Positions 48,987 to 59,950 are shown, counted from the first letter of the stretch. The stretch: 64,000 bases of DNA from Polytrichum commune (GCA_950295325.1 OX485805.1:19579501-19643500); one strand, 5' to 3'. A program made the numbers and translations. Notes: a model not told the origin generated them from the sequence alone.

Positions 48987-50318
48987 CATGGCAACATAGA
49001 CGGGTTTCGAGCCCCCGAACACGTTGAAGATACAGTCCCCTCTCCTAGTCAGGGTCCTCAGCATCCGCATGTAGAATTCCATCCGCAGCTCATCTGCAGG
49101 ATAGTTTGCGTATTTGGCCTCGTCGTATAGGCATTTGCTGGCACCTAACCCATCTGGAACTTGGAAGAGCTTGTCCATCCGGGACATAGGGTGGTTCGGC
49201 ACCTTCAACAACTCCGCTTTGTACACGAAGTACAAACACAAGACGTTGACGACCTTGGTCTTCTTGTCCTTCAACGACGTGTAGGCCCCCTCCGCCGGTG
49301 CGGCGATGTAGTGAGACTTGGAGACTGCATACTCCGGCTGCAATTTCCGGACAAGGTCGTACACCTGCTCCGCCCTCCTATTCTCGACTATCCATAGCCA
49401 GATATCAATCTCCTTGAACTTAGGACTCGCATAATCGACGAACTTAGATAGGAAGGGGTCGTAAAACAGTGTGCTCATCGTACCCTCAAATGAGCTTCCA
49501 GGAATGTTCATGAAATCTATCATTCCGAATGGAAAACGCCCCCCTGCTTTCGTCCTTATGGCCATTCTGGCGTCCTGACCTGGCCAGCCCTGAATTTTCA
49601 AAGGCTCGAAGGTGACAAGGTTGAAGTAAGCGTCCCCTTCAAACTGGACAATTTTCTTCTCCTTGATGAAGTTCGAGAATGCACGCGCTGTGTGATCCGG
49701 AAGCGCCCGGTTCTTCCCACCCTTCACCATCTTGGCCCGCAAGAAGTCGTCCCCCGCTTCCCTTATTAGAGCCGCCATGGAGGCACTGGTGAACTTATAT
49801 TCAGCTTTGAATGCTCTCCAGTTAGCCTCATGAACCTCGCCGTCCACGACAATATTCCTCTCCGGCACCAATTTATGCAGCTTCTGCACTATAGTTGTCT
49901 TCTTTTTCCTATTCTCCGTCCATTCCTTCATGGTGTAGCATGAAGGGACGAAGGATTTGGGCTTTAAGAAGACAATCTTCGGGTACACCTAGCACCTTTT
50001 CGCCGTGGGCGTGAAATGCAGGATGTGCGCCGCCGCCTTCTCCATCTCCGTCTCGGAAAAGCCTTGAAGAATTCTAAAGAACTCTCTCACGAGAGGCTTC
50101 ATTTGTTTGAAGCGCGTGGTTTGGTTGAAGAAAATTCCTGTGTCCGGGTCGATGAGCTCACCCGTCTCATGCTTCTCAAATACACTCTTCCACTTCATCC
50201 AAACGGAGTCGGATGCTGTGATTAAATAAATCTCCCCTCTAAGCTCGTTGTATTTCTTCTGTTTGTGACTAGCATTATCAATGGAGGAGAATTTATTTAT
50301 CATTTGGTATTTGAAGTC
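48987..50318 (-). pseudogene. Cargo exon 2: DNA methyltransferase-like domain, first part
   Basis: After the ParB-like region the exon encodes about 440 residues. The end, RRGDCIFNVFGGSKPVYVAM, continues in exon 3 as MLGLNIYSYIEDGD. This reproduces the C-terminal nucleotide-binding motif of N6_N4-type (DPPY) methyltransferases (..gD.VlD.F.GSG...A...G....gIE.d). ParB followed by an N6_N4 methyltransferase is a known bacterial and phage arrangement. No clear DPPY catalytic motif is visible (the closest is a YDPF), so the domain may be inactive or repurposed. TAG at 49989-49991 interrupts it. Confidence 0.5.
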
Positions 50319-50531
50319 CTGCATGTGATCAAAACAATCATTTGAATGCATGTTAGATATGAACATGTGATTTCCAAAACATATCATGACCAGTATCTGC
50401 ACCAAGAGTTTGGGTCGATCGACCCAAACTAAAAAAAACATGACTGCAACAAGACTTTGGGTCGAGCGACCCAAAGTACACAAATAAAGCTGCAAAAGGA
50501 GTTTGGGTCGTTCGACCCAAACAATACTCAC
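50319..50531 (-). other. Cargo intron 1 with three palindromes
   Basis: The intron is 213 nt, GTGAGT..ACATGCAG. Its length is a multiple of three and it lacks stops, so it looks like coding sequence, but splicing it joins KNPKWE to DFKYQ. It carries palindromes at 50408-50429, 50455-50476 and 50501-50522. Confidence 0.65.
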
Positions 50532-51857
50532 CTCCCACTTGGGATTCTTGTCCTTTGCATTCTCCCTCTCCTTGAGAGGCCTACCATAGAACTCCCACAC
50601 CTCCCGCGAGGCCATGATATTCCTTATCCAGGAAGCTTGGTAGGCCCTTTTCTTATTCCCCATGTTAAAGTAACGGGAGATGTCGCTCAGTCGGGTCTCA
50701 TCGTCAGACCACGCCACTAGTGCCTTCCACACCTTCAACTTCACCTTCTGATGGTTGGGATCGTCCCACTCAGTCATCAGTTGGATTTTCTTGGAAGCCT
50801 CAACGCTGTGTTGGCCGTCTATGAGCCAAAAATCGCCTTTCTGAATTGTCGCCCACATTTCAGGGGTAGGCATTTTCTTCAGTCCCTGGGGCATCACTAC
50901 AATGGTTTGTCTGTCGTCTTTGAATTATTTGCTAACGATCTGCGCGATTATCCAATCGACGTAGGCGTCTTCTTTTGCCCGGACACATTTTTCTGGTGGC
51001 GCGAGATGACACTGACTGATGTTCACGTCGAATTTGAAATCCCTGCCCATGAAAAAGAAATGGGAGCACTTGGTCGTGAAATTGTTCACGATTTTTTGGA
51101 TCTCCCCTGCATCCACTTCCTGCCTTGGCTTCGGCATGCGCAATTCGGGAGAGACTGGCTCGTCAGTCATCACAGATGACTCTCTCGCCCTCTTGGAGGG
51201 AGTTGTTTGGCGGCTGCCAGAAGGCGTAGGAGTCTCGCTAACCGCCGGTGTCTCCGATGGAGTGGTTCATCTTGAGCTAGCCGGGACTGGTTGCGGCATC
51301 CTCACCGATTGAGGCCTTGACGACCCTGCACCTTCCTCAGTGGGTACCTTCCGCCTGACGGGTTGCTGAGACTTCGTTTTGCTCTGCAGGGCTTTGTTGA
51401 GCACGCTGATTGCATGCTTTAGTTTCGTAAACCGGCTCAAGACCTTTGTGTTCGATGTACTGGCATCGATGAAAATTGTCTCGGGTTTGATTACGTCAGG
51501 TTCGACACATGACTCCTTTGCATATGTAGCGTCAAATGGTTCGACGAACTGGTGCAGAAACATATGAGCATTCTGCACAGCGCTGTTCTCAAGGATGACG
51601 TCTGCGTAGTCTCCAAAAGACTGGACCGACGCCACCTCCCATCCCGTAAGAGTCGCCCAGGTATGTTTTTCCACGGTCCCTACTTTGACAACGAATATCA
51701 TTTTGTAAAGGGAGGTTTTTACTACTTGAATTGACCAGGCGAGGACAAGCCCGTCCTTAGGGACATATGAGTCATCCTGAGGGGTTTCGTGCTCCTGCCA
51801 TAACACGTCTGGCGCAAGCATGAACCACCTTTCTCCTGGTCTTTTCTTTGGGGCCAT
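50532..51857 (-). pseudogene. Cargo exon 1: N-terminal region and ParB/Srx-like motif
   Basis: The ATG at 51857-51855 follows a splice acceptor (CTTTCTTTGCAG), giving start MAPKKRPGERW. Residues 1-150 are an unrecognised globular region; about 150-240 is Ser/Pro/Thr-rich linker. From about residue 270 the pattern VDWIIAQIVSK, then TIVVMPQGL, then KGDFWLIDGQHSVEASKKIQ matches ParB/sulfiredoxin-fold proteins, where DGQHR-type motifs line the active site. The family usually has Arg after the His; here it is Ser, so activity is doubtful. Two in-frame stops (51267-51269, 50925-50927) break the exon. The donor GTGAGT follows Lys-Trp-Glu codons at 50532. Confidence 0.55.
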
Positions 51858-53170
51858 CTGCAAAGAAAGAAGCAAGGATGTTAGTTTCGGTCGTTCGACC
51901 CAAACTTCTTCAGAATAGATTAGATGTCACGTGATGGAAGGGAAATATAATGCATCAACGCATTTATTTTTGGATTGTGTCTTGTTATTTTAGAACTTCA
52001 TTTATATGTTTATATGGTATTTCGTTATCTTGGGTGGATTTGCGTTTTATATTGTCATCAAGGATTTCTTGATAAGTTTATATTGTAGAGGTTGCGTTTG
52101 GGTCGACCGACCCAAACAGCAGGCTGTGGTTTGGGTCGAGCGACCCAAACTATAGGCTGTGTTTGGGTCGTCTCCCCAAACTGTTCTATTTTAATATAGT
52201 TTTTTGAACTTGGCATGTAGCATATACAGTGCTTATGCGTTGTGTATGCTACAACAACATGAATTAACAAACACATGTTTGATTTAATAACATAGAATAC
52301 CTTTCAGGGTTGTTGTTTCAGCAGGGATGGAGTGGATCTGGTGTTCTTCTTCCAATAACACACAAACTACAGAATGCAACTCACACACACTCTGAAATTT
52401 CCAAGCATCTACTAAATATTTCAAATAGTTCTTTAGTCTCTCAACACAGATCAAAAGCCTGTGTCTTTCAACAAGCTTTTGAATCTCTCAAACAACAACT
52501 GAAACTCTCAAAACAAGAACTGAATCTCTCAAAAAACAAGTGATCCTTTCAAATGACTTTTCGATCTCTCAAACACCTCCTCATTATCTTTGAAGAACTC
52601 CTAAAGCTCACAAGCACTCCAGAAACATAATAACTCCAAAACCCGCAAAAAATTACACATGTGATACAAATCTACAATCACATGCACTTCGAAACACAAA
52701 CTATAGCTCTCACAGAATGTTCTAAAACACTTCACGACTCCTCTCCGAACTCCCTTCACCTTCACGCCCTGAAACCCTCCTCCGTAGGTTTCTGTTCTAT
52801 TCTAAACTCCTCCTAACTTCTAAGATTGCAGAAGTTCTATTGTGAATAGAGCAAGAGAAAGTAGGGAAATAGACGAAGTAGAGAGAAAGAGAAAGCAGGG
52901 AAATAGCTAAAGAGAGCCTGAATCACCTCGGCGCTTCGTGAAAGCGGCGCTTCAAAAGAGGCGGCGCTTCCAAACGAGGCGCGGAGCGAGTGCTTGGCGA
53001 GGAGAGAGAGAGAAAGAATGAAAAAAAATGACGGTTGGGGTTTTGTTTGCCTCGGGAATTGGCGCCCAACCGCACGAATAGGGTGCCCACAAGATTAGGG
53101 CACCAACGGAAATAGGGTTACGCGGGACCCAAAATCCTAAAGCCTAACTCAAACCCCTTAGCGGGGATTA
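51858..53170 (-). promoter_or_regulatory. 5' region of the cargo gene with a probable leader intron
   Basis: A likely 5' UTR intron spans about 51858-52302 (donor GTATTC after CTGAAAG, acceptor TTTCTTTGCAG before the ATG). It carries four palindromes (51884-51905, 52096-52117, 52129-52150 and a damaged one at 52161-52181). Upstream is a CTCTCAAA-rich tract and GCGCTTC repeats (about 52925-52980). No TATA box or start site can be fixed by eye. Confidence 0.4.
52491..52545. repeat. Short tandem repeat of ~22 bp
   Basis: Three imperfect units of CTCTCAAA.ACAA.AACTGAA lie in the leader of the cargo gene. Confidence 0.7.
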
Positions 53171-53650
53171 ATTTTTTAACGACACTTTGGAGTACCCTAA
53201 GGTTCCACATCAACTGCAATAATCTACAAAACTAACCATTTATATAACTAATGGATTTTAACAACGCAACTTTATGCTAAAACTAAGACTCAACCCCTAC
53301 TTACATGACACCATAACCTTAATTTTCCAAACAAGTTGAAATCATTGGTTTATCTTTTGTTTGAGCACATTAGGAAAATAATACAATTGCGTGACATTGA
53401 ACGATGTAATCATTGACGTTTAGACTTTACCAATGATGCCAACAACTCACATAATATTCCATGAATAAAAAAGATAACCCCCACCCCCCAACATGAAATT
53501 CCGAAATTTAGAAGACTTGAATGTGGAGCCTAAATGAATACCTTCCCAAAGTGCATTTTGTCAGGGTTTTGAATTGCATGATCCTTATTTCAACATGCTA
53601 ACATGCTCAAGTTTTTAGTAAATCCCATAGATATTCACTATGATGCATGA

Positions 53651-54430
53651 CATAGTCGCCAATAAACCGTGGATCATGATATATTTACTTGGGATGTGAT
53701 ATAAAAGTAAATTGGAGAAGCACAACATCGTATGAAGCCATGAAATCAATCATGTTCTTATTCAATGTTCCCTCCACGTATATTAGATAATGGCGCAAGA
53801 TAAAGTAGATGTTGTTTGTATATGGAGGCAATACTGAACAACTAGGAGATTTGGTGTTTAGGGTTTAGGGTTTAGGAGTTAGGGTTATAACATATTAATC
53901 TATCCAATATTAACGTATAACATTGTCTTAATGGTGAGAAGAGTCTTATAGGAAGGTTATAGTAAAGACAATCTTGATTATGTTAATATGTTATTTGGGA
54001 CGTTTAAACGTGATATACTGATTGGTCTTGTGTTTAGGAAAAAAAACATTTTATGTTGTGGATGTTATTAGGGTTAAGGGGCCGGACTTTGGATATTTGT
54101 CTCACTTTGATGAATCACATAGTCGCCAATATACATGGTATTTAATATATGGAATGTAATATAAGACTAAATCGGATAAATACAACATCAAATTCATGTT
54201 GTTATTCAATGTTCCCTCCGCATATATTAGATAATGGCGCAAGATGTAGTAGATGTTGTTTGTATATGAAGAAGAGTCTAATAGGAAGGTTACAGTAACT
54301 GCAATGTTATTTGGGATGTTTAAACATGATATTATACTAAATATTGGTCTTGTGTTTATTCAATACAGATTTCATGTTGTGGATGTCATAAGGGGTTAGG
54401 GTACAACTTTGGATGTTTTCCTCACACACA
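53651..54430. repeat. Diverged tandem duplication, ~445-bp period
   Basis: TTCAATGTTCCCTCC and TATTAGATAATGGCGCAAGAT occur at about 53761 and 54205. Both copies run through AGGAAGGTTA.AGTAA, TTATTTGGGA.GTTTAAAC, GGTCTTGTGTTTA and TGTTGTGGATGT. Further shuffled copies of nearby words lie at 54520-55270. Confidence 0.8.
53857..53877 (+). repeat. Interstitial plant telomere repeat
   Basis: Three TTTAGGG units inside the transposon's central spacer. Confidence 0.9.
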
Positions 54431-55758
54431 TTAGTAAACTTGAAGTGAACTTGAGGATGGATTCAAATATCATTGAAAGACTGAACTAAAAAGCAACATT
54501 GGTGGTTTGTATCCCCTTAACAACGTCCGCATATGTTCGTCATTGCCACACTTGCATGCGAGAGATAGAGCAATGTTGTATGCAATCATTACAAATGACA
54601 TAACATGTTCTTTAAAAGTTTTTGTCACTGGCATTGCTGCAAATTGAGATTTGGAACAATAAATCAACTTTGTCATGACATCATTTGTTTTCAATATTAA
54701 TAATTCCTCATGCGAGGATCTTAATAACTACACTTTAACTATTGTAGTTTTTGTGACTCTTACCATAAGGCGTTACACAATGTTTAGACTTCATTTGTCT
54801 ACATATTGGTTAAAATATACCGTAATGTTTGAGTTCAAATATAGAAATATAATGATTTAATATGTATATGATGCATTAGAGTGATATTGTAGAAGTCTTT
54901 ATTCTAAATCACTTATCACAAACATTTTCCCTCATGACACTTGAAAAACATTATGTGGCCGCCACCCTTTTCCCAATGGTGCATGTCATATCCGTCATTG
55001 CCACAATTGCATGCGAGAGAATAGAGCAATGTTTTAGGGTTTAGGGTTTAGGGTTTAGGGGAGACAAATAAATAATTTTATTCATCATGACAATGGCCTC
55101 AAGCCTTCGAAACTCTCTCATAATTGCAGCCTCCAAATGGCCCTAACCCCACCTAAATAGGTTTACACATGAAAACATTGACTGGAGTTGTGTTTTGGTC
55201 TACATATTGGTTAAAGTATACCGTCATGACACTTGAAAAAGTCAATGTGGCCGCCACTGTTCCTCCCAATGGCGTGTGTCATATCCACCCAAAACAAAAT
55301 AAATAGATTAAATATCATAGACTAAGTCATATGACGGCTGGGGTATCAGAGGGGCATTGATAGATGCGCATTTTCTACTATAAACAGAAAACGGGGAATT
55401 ATGTCAGGAGGTTTGAAATAACCTCTGCAGGAGAACAAGGCGGGAAAGGCATCCAATGAGGAAGTCGGAGAAACGGAGGTGGATAGTATAAAGGGACGCA
55501 CCCTCCAAAAGTCTGTCCTTTTTTGCTCTTCTCCCACTCTTGAATTCGTTGAGAGAACTCTTAGTCGGAGCTATACTTCAAGGTTCGTGCATGCTGCCGT
55601 TCATTAGCACTTATCCACAGCATGCAAGTTCATGAGCACCTATCCACAGCATGGAAGCCCACCGGGAACTTTGCAATGATCTCAAAATCATATGGGATTT
55701 CGGATTATCCACCGCATTATCCGCCGGATTTTGCGGGTTCTAGTGTGACTTTTATAAG
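54431..55758. other. Central spacer without genes
   Basis: It holds repeated words shared between 54790-55010 and 55198-55290 (TCTACATATTGGTTAAA, CATGACACTTGAAAAA, ATGTGGCCGCCAC), so a second layer of duplication is present. No coding region seen. Confidence 0.5.
55033..55060 (+). repeat. Interstitial plant telomere repeat
   Basis: Four TTTAGGG units, adjoining a copy of the CATGCGAGAGA..AGAGCAATGTT word also found at about 54554. Confidence 0.9.
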
Positions 55759-56200
55759 GTTTGGGTCGGCCGACCCAAACCCCTCCGCTAGTGTGGGCGG
55801 GTTTCAGCGTGACCCTGATCAGGTCTGGGTCGGTCAACCCAAACCCCAACCCCAGCTTGGGCGGCTGGAGGTTGACCATGAGAAGGTTTGGGTCGGTCGA
55901 CCCAAACCCCTGGACCAGTGTGGGCGGACTTGAGCAAAACCCCTCGACCCCTTGACATAGAATGTTTGGGTCGACCGACCCAAACCCCAACCCCAGCTTG
56001 GGCGGCTGGAGGTTGACCATGAGAAGGTTTGGATCGGTCGACCCAAACCCCTGGACCAGTGTGGGCGGGCTTGAGCAAAACCCCTCGACCCCTTGACATA
56101 GAATGTTTGGGTTGACCGACCCAAACCCCAACCCCTGCTTGGGCGGCTGGAGGTTGACCATGAGAAGGTTTGGGTCGGTCGACCCAAACCCCCTCCCAAA
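55759..56200. repeat. 141-bp tandem array containing seven palindromes
   Basis: Units start at 55823, 55964 and 56105 (period exactly 141 bp). Each has a palindrome, CCCCAACCCCAGCTTGGGCGG, TGGAGGTTGACCATGAGAAG, a second palindrome, then TGGACCAGTGTGGGCGG. It lies just upstream of the transposase gene. Confidence 0.9.
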
Positions 56201-56378
56201 ATTGTTTTTGGAACTCGCGCAAAGTATTGGGAGTTCACATTGTAGTTGTGTTGCAAATGTCTTTATCGTCGGTGTCCCCATTTATCACGATGTCTTGCAT
56301 TTTTTGATATTTGATTCTTTTGAACCCTTACATGGTGTGCATGTTTGTTGAGGTTTCATGTGCATGTGTGTAGGCGAA

Positions 56379-59300
56379 ATGGAGGGAGTTGGTGGAAGAG
56401 GGGATGCCTTCTCTAAAGACATGGGCAACTCCCATTCTTCTTCTGGGGATGACCTAGACATTGTCGGGGAGGATAGTTTTGGTGACAATGCAGATGAAGG
56501 TCATTTGGGGAGTCCTTCGCCATCTGCCCCTTCTTGCCCCACTGTGGAATGTGCTGGGCTTTCACGAGCTTCATGGGTGAATTTGGATGTGGTACTTGTT
56601 AATGACAATGGAGTTGCTGTGGCGGAGGGTATTTGTCGTAACACACATCCATAAGATTGCATTGATGAAAACCCTCTTGGCACCGACGACGTTGGAGTTG
56701 TTATATTGGAATCACTCGTACATTCCGAAGTGAATCCAACTCATAGGTTCTCGTTGCGAAGGTGGCCGTTGAGGAATGTGACAATTGATGGGGTTAATTT
56801 GCATGAGCATGAGCGACGACACATCCAAATCCAACAGGAGCTCCAAGCAAACATTCGGCCACGCAAAGGCCTACGGAAGTACGATACATTGGCACGTCCT
56901 ACTCCGTCTGCAAATGAGTGTAAACGTCAAAGGTTGCTATGTGAGGAGTCTATTAGAGAAGTTGCCACAAAGGATTGTTGTGTACATCGTTGTTGCCAAT
57001 TGTTCCCAAGGGATAAATTGAAGGCCATCCGCGAGAAAATGTGGCTTGGAGATTTCCGTCTAAGATCCACCAAAAAACTTGATGTCCATAGGGCGATACA
57101 TGTGAACGGAGCGGGTCGCAAGGTCATCACCCTTGAGAGCATAGACGTGTGTTGTACGGCATGGTACACCATTCACGGTGTGTCGAAAGCGGAATTTTAT
57201 AGACAAGCCGCGTATGCCAAGGAAGGACACAGGTCCCGTCACCATGGGAATACGGGCTTAAAGAAACCAAGGGAAGCAACGAGACAAGCAACAGCCACTC
57301 TGGCAACCATCATTGTCCCCCTTGCCGATGCAATGCCGCACAAAACACGCACACTCTCAACCGGTGAAAAGGTTGTGGAGAAGGTTCTTCCTATAGGCAC
57401 GAAATGGAAAGACATATTGTTGGACGTAAACGCAGTTGGCGAGAAGGCCGGGTTGGACCCTATTTCGTTGTCGAAACTAAGTGCTATAAAAAAATCGAAC
57501 TTTAGCGAATACATTACAAAAAGACGAGGCGACAAATTTGCCCGTTGTTCCAAATGCGAGAAGTTGAAACGCCTTCGAGATGCACACACGATGGGGACAG
57601 AGTCCTATGCCGCACATCAAATGAACTATTTCAAGCATGTGAACATGCAAGAGGCACACCGTAATGATTACTACACAAATAGAGCTTTGTCCATCTCCAG
57701 GCCTTTAGAGGTCCTTACAATCATCCATGACAAAATGGACCATGCCAAAACAGCCTCACCATGTTTTGCAAATCGAATCAAAGCCACGGACGGCCTTTTT
57801 AAGCTTCCTGTTTCGGTTACAGGTGATTTGGATAACAATTGCATTGCGTTACCTCAACACAAATTTGTGTTTTTCGGTTTGTACTTGGGGCCATAGATGT
57901 ACACCATATGAATTTTTTGGTGTTATAGTTGAATATTAAACCATTGGGTTGGCTTTGCAGGAATGATTGCACATGGACATGGCGATGTCAAGTATGCTCA
58001 TTATGCTCTTGATTTGTATCCGGCGGATTCAAACCACACGATAGGGTCATTTGCAAAGTTTTTACGTGATTTGGAGAAACCGCCGTCCTATTCATCAAGA
58101 TTGTTATTTGAAAACTCCGGATCAACACCTCTATATGAAGCGGTCTTGGATGGAAGAGATGTATGCGTGCACTCCTTGCCGGAGCCACCAAGTGAAGATG
58201 TGATTGCCAAGAATTTGCCCCCAACTCTGCGTGTCCAATTGGACAATTGTGCGAAGGACAATAAAAGTAGATATGTTTTTGCATATTGGTCGTTGTTGGT
58301 TGCGAAAGGCATTTTCAAGGAGGTTTTTGTGTCCTTTCTATTGGTAGGCCACACGCAAGACGATATCGATGCATCTTTTGGGCGGTGGAGCATGAAGTTG
58401 CGCGAGGAGGATTTTCCAACAATCCCATTGTTGATGAAGTCGTACATGGATTTGGAGAACATTCCCGTCATCCCCCATATGATCGAGGAGGTTCCCGACT
58501 TCAAGGCATTTATAAAACCGTATATTCGAAGCGGAGCTCACCGATTGATCGGACATACGAAGGCACAACAATTTCGGTTCTACGTGCGTGACGATGGTGT
58601 CCCTGCCATGCAATACAAGTTGTTGTGCACGTCACAAGACTGGAGCCCGCCGGAGGGTTTCCTTGTATGGCGTGTTGATGGGGAGGGAAGGACGATGTTG
58701 CCTGACGGAGAGCCTAAGCCTTGCAAACCAATACCCATGAAGAATTTGGAGGACATTTGTAAAGGCATATCAGGCTTCATACAATATTGGAAGAGTTTGA
58801 GGGTAGCGGATGTTGGTGGATCGTGTTGGCTTCGTTACGGAAGTTGGATACAATATTGGACACGTGTTCGTGGCGCTTTGGCAAACCTTCATGAAGATAC
58901 ACCCCTTACTTTAAGGCATGGGTTTTGGCCACAAACACGTGTCAATGTACAAGCTTCGGAGGCTAGTCTTTTGGGAAATGGAGAGGTTCGAGAGGAGTTT
59001 GATGTGGACGACCATTACGTGGGGCCTGCTAGTAGTCGTCCCCCACCATCTTTCCGCATTGCAGTGGATTGTCATGAAGGTTATATGCTCATTTTGCGTC
59101 CTGGAGACGAGACATATGCAAAGCCAGTGTGGGTGGCAAGAGCTTTGTCCAAACCCAATTTTGTAACTTCCAGCCCTCATTTTCGACAAATACAAGTGGA
59201 GTACTACCGACCGACGGCAAGGAATGAAGATGTGATTCGGCATTATACAGGCTGGGATACAAACCCTAACTTTCGGTGGAAGGTGGATTCTGAGCACGGT

Positions 59301-59447
59301 CCATCTTGGGTAGATACAAATTCCATATTCATAGCATGGAAACCACGGAAAAATCATAGTGGATCAGTGTCCATCCCTCAAAAGTACATAACTTTTGCAA
59401 AAGACAACCTTGCTCGGATCGCAAAAGAAGCAACCCACGTTGAATGA
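56379..59447 (+). CDS. DUF7869-type DDE transposase-like protein, copy 2
   Basis: Exon 1 runs from a probable ATG at 56379 (after a possible acceptor TGTGTAG) to 57876; an 84-bp intron (57877-57960) joins in phase 1 to an exon ending with TGA at 59445-59447. A TAA at 56652-56654 breaks exon 1, but sequence on both sides reads as one protein and one T-to-C change removes it. Translation may alternatively start downstream. Motifs in order are an acidic Ser/Pro-rich leader, CCVHRCC, ARCSKCEKL, HDKMDHAKT, QLDNC and VGHTQDDIDASFG. Copy 1 and the family pattern I recall have His where this copy has Gln in the last motif. By eye the 494-residue second exon differs from copy 1 at about 14 positions. 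Its promoter region faces the cargo gene across the palindrome array. Confidence 0.75.
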
Positions 59448-59950
59448 AAAGTTGGTAGGATTGTGTTAGCATGATTATAGGAGCAACTGTAATTCGACGA
59501 ATATATATTACTCATATGTGTGCTCCTCAAACTTGGGGCAAAGTTTGGGTAGAACTTGCGAATGCTATATTGTTTGGAGTTGGTTGAATATCCATTTACT
59601 ATATTTCAATACAATTGTGAAGTTCATTTTTTTATTAAGTTTGGGACTAAATTTTCCATTGAAGAAATATGCATTTATTACATGCACTTTGTATGTTGCA
59701 ATGTCTATATTTTATTGACCATGTTAATAATAGAAATCATTTTATATGTTTTTTGGGTGAAACTAGTTTGGAGTGCTCTACCCAAAGTGTTTTTGTTGAT
59801 GAAGTTGGTGTTGAGTGCTCTACCATATGTGCTTATGTCCACACATAATAGATTTGGGATATTAGAACATATAATATATTTGAGATTGTTCTCAATATAG
59901 TTTCGGAACACGGAATGTTGTTTGATCCATATATTAATTTGAGATTAGAG

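Larger units (their letters stand above)
45153..51857 (-). pseudogene. Cargo gene of the transposon: ParB-like / DNA methyltransferase-like / FCP1-like mosaic (whole locus)
   Basis: Six inferred exons, all joined in phase 0: 51857-50532, 50318-48987, 48833-47349, 46875-46044, 45945-45592 and 45458-45153, about 1,870 codons. The first, second, third and fifth splice junctions have good GT..AG signals; the fourth donor (46043) is weaker. The frame is broken by TGA 51267-51269, TAA 50925-50927, TAG 49989-49991, TGA 47979-47981, TGA 46065-46067 and TAG 45375-45377, plus a one-base shift near a C run at 46657-46662. Despite this, sequence on both sides of each break stays in frame and protein-like. 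The gene could also be two adjacent genes, with the split between exons 3 and 4. A role in modifying or silencing element DNA is possible but unproven. Confidence 0.65.
47306..56189. repeat. Family of 19 palindromes, arm GTTTGGGTCG
   Basis: Each copy is arm GTTTGGGTCG, two variable bases, then the reverse-complement arm, 22 bp in all. Positions: 47306-47327, 47628-47649, 47697-47718, 48902-48923, 48938-48957, 50408-50429, 50455-50476, 50501-50522, 51884-51905, 52096-52117, 52129-52150, 52161-52181, 55759-55780, 55823-55844, 55886-55907, 55964-55985, 56027-56048, 56105-56126 and 56168-56189. Centres seen include GT, AC, AG, AT, TT, CC and GC. None were found outside the transposon. They could be binding sites, RNA hairpins or a miniature mobile sequence. 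Confidence 0.9.

Noticed and set aside
55688-56281. Three overlapping open frames across the palindrome array on the minus strand (144-197 codons)
   Set aside because: They are by-products of a 141-bp repeat divisible by three; the peptides simply spell the palindrome.
58911-59357. Minus-strand 148-codon frame opposite the transposase exon
   Set aside because: Shadow of a conserved coding exon; no domain and no support in copy 1 beyond the same antisense openness.
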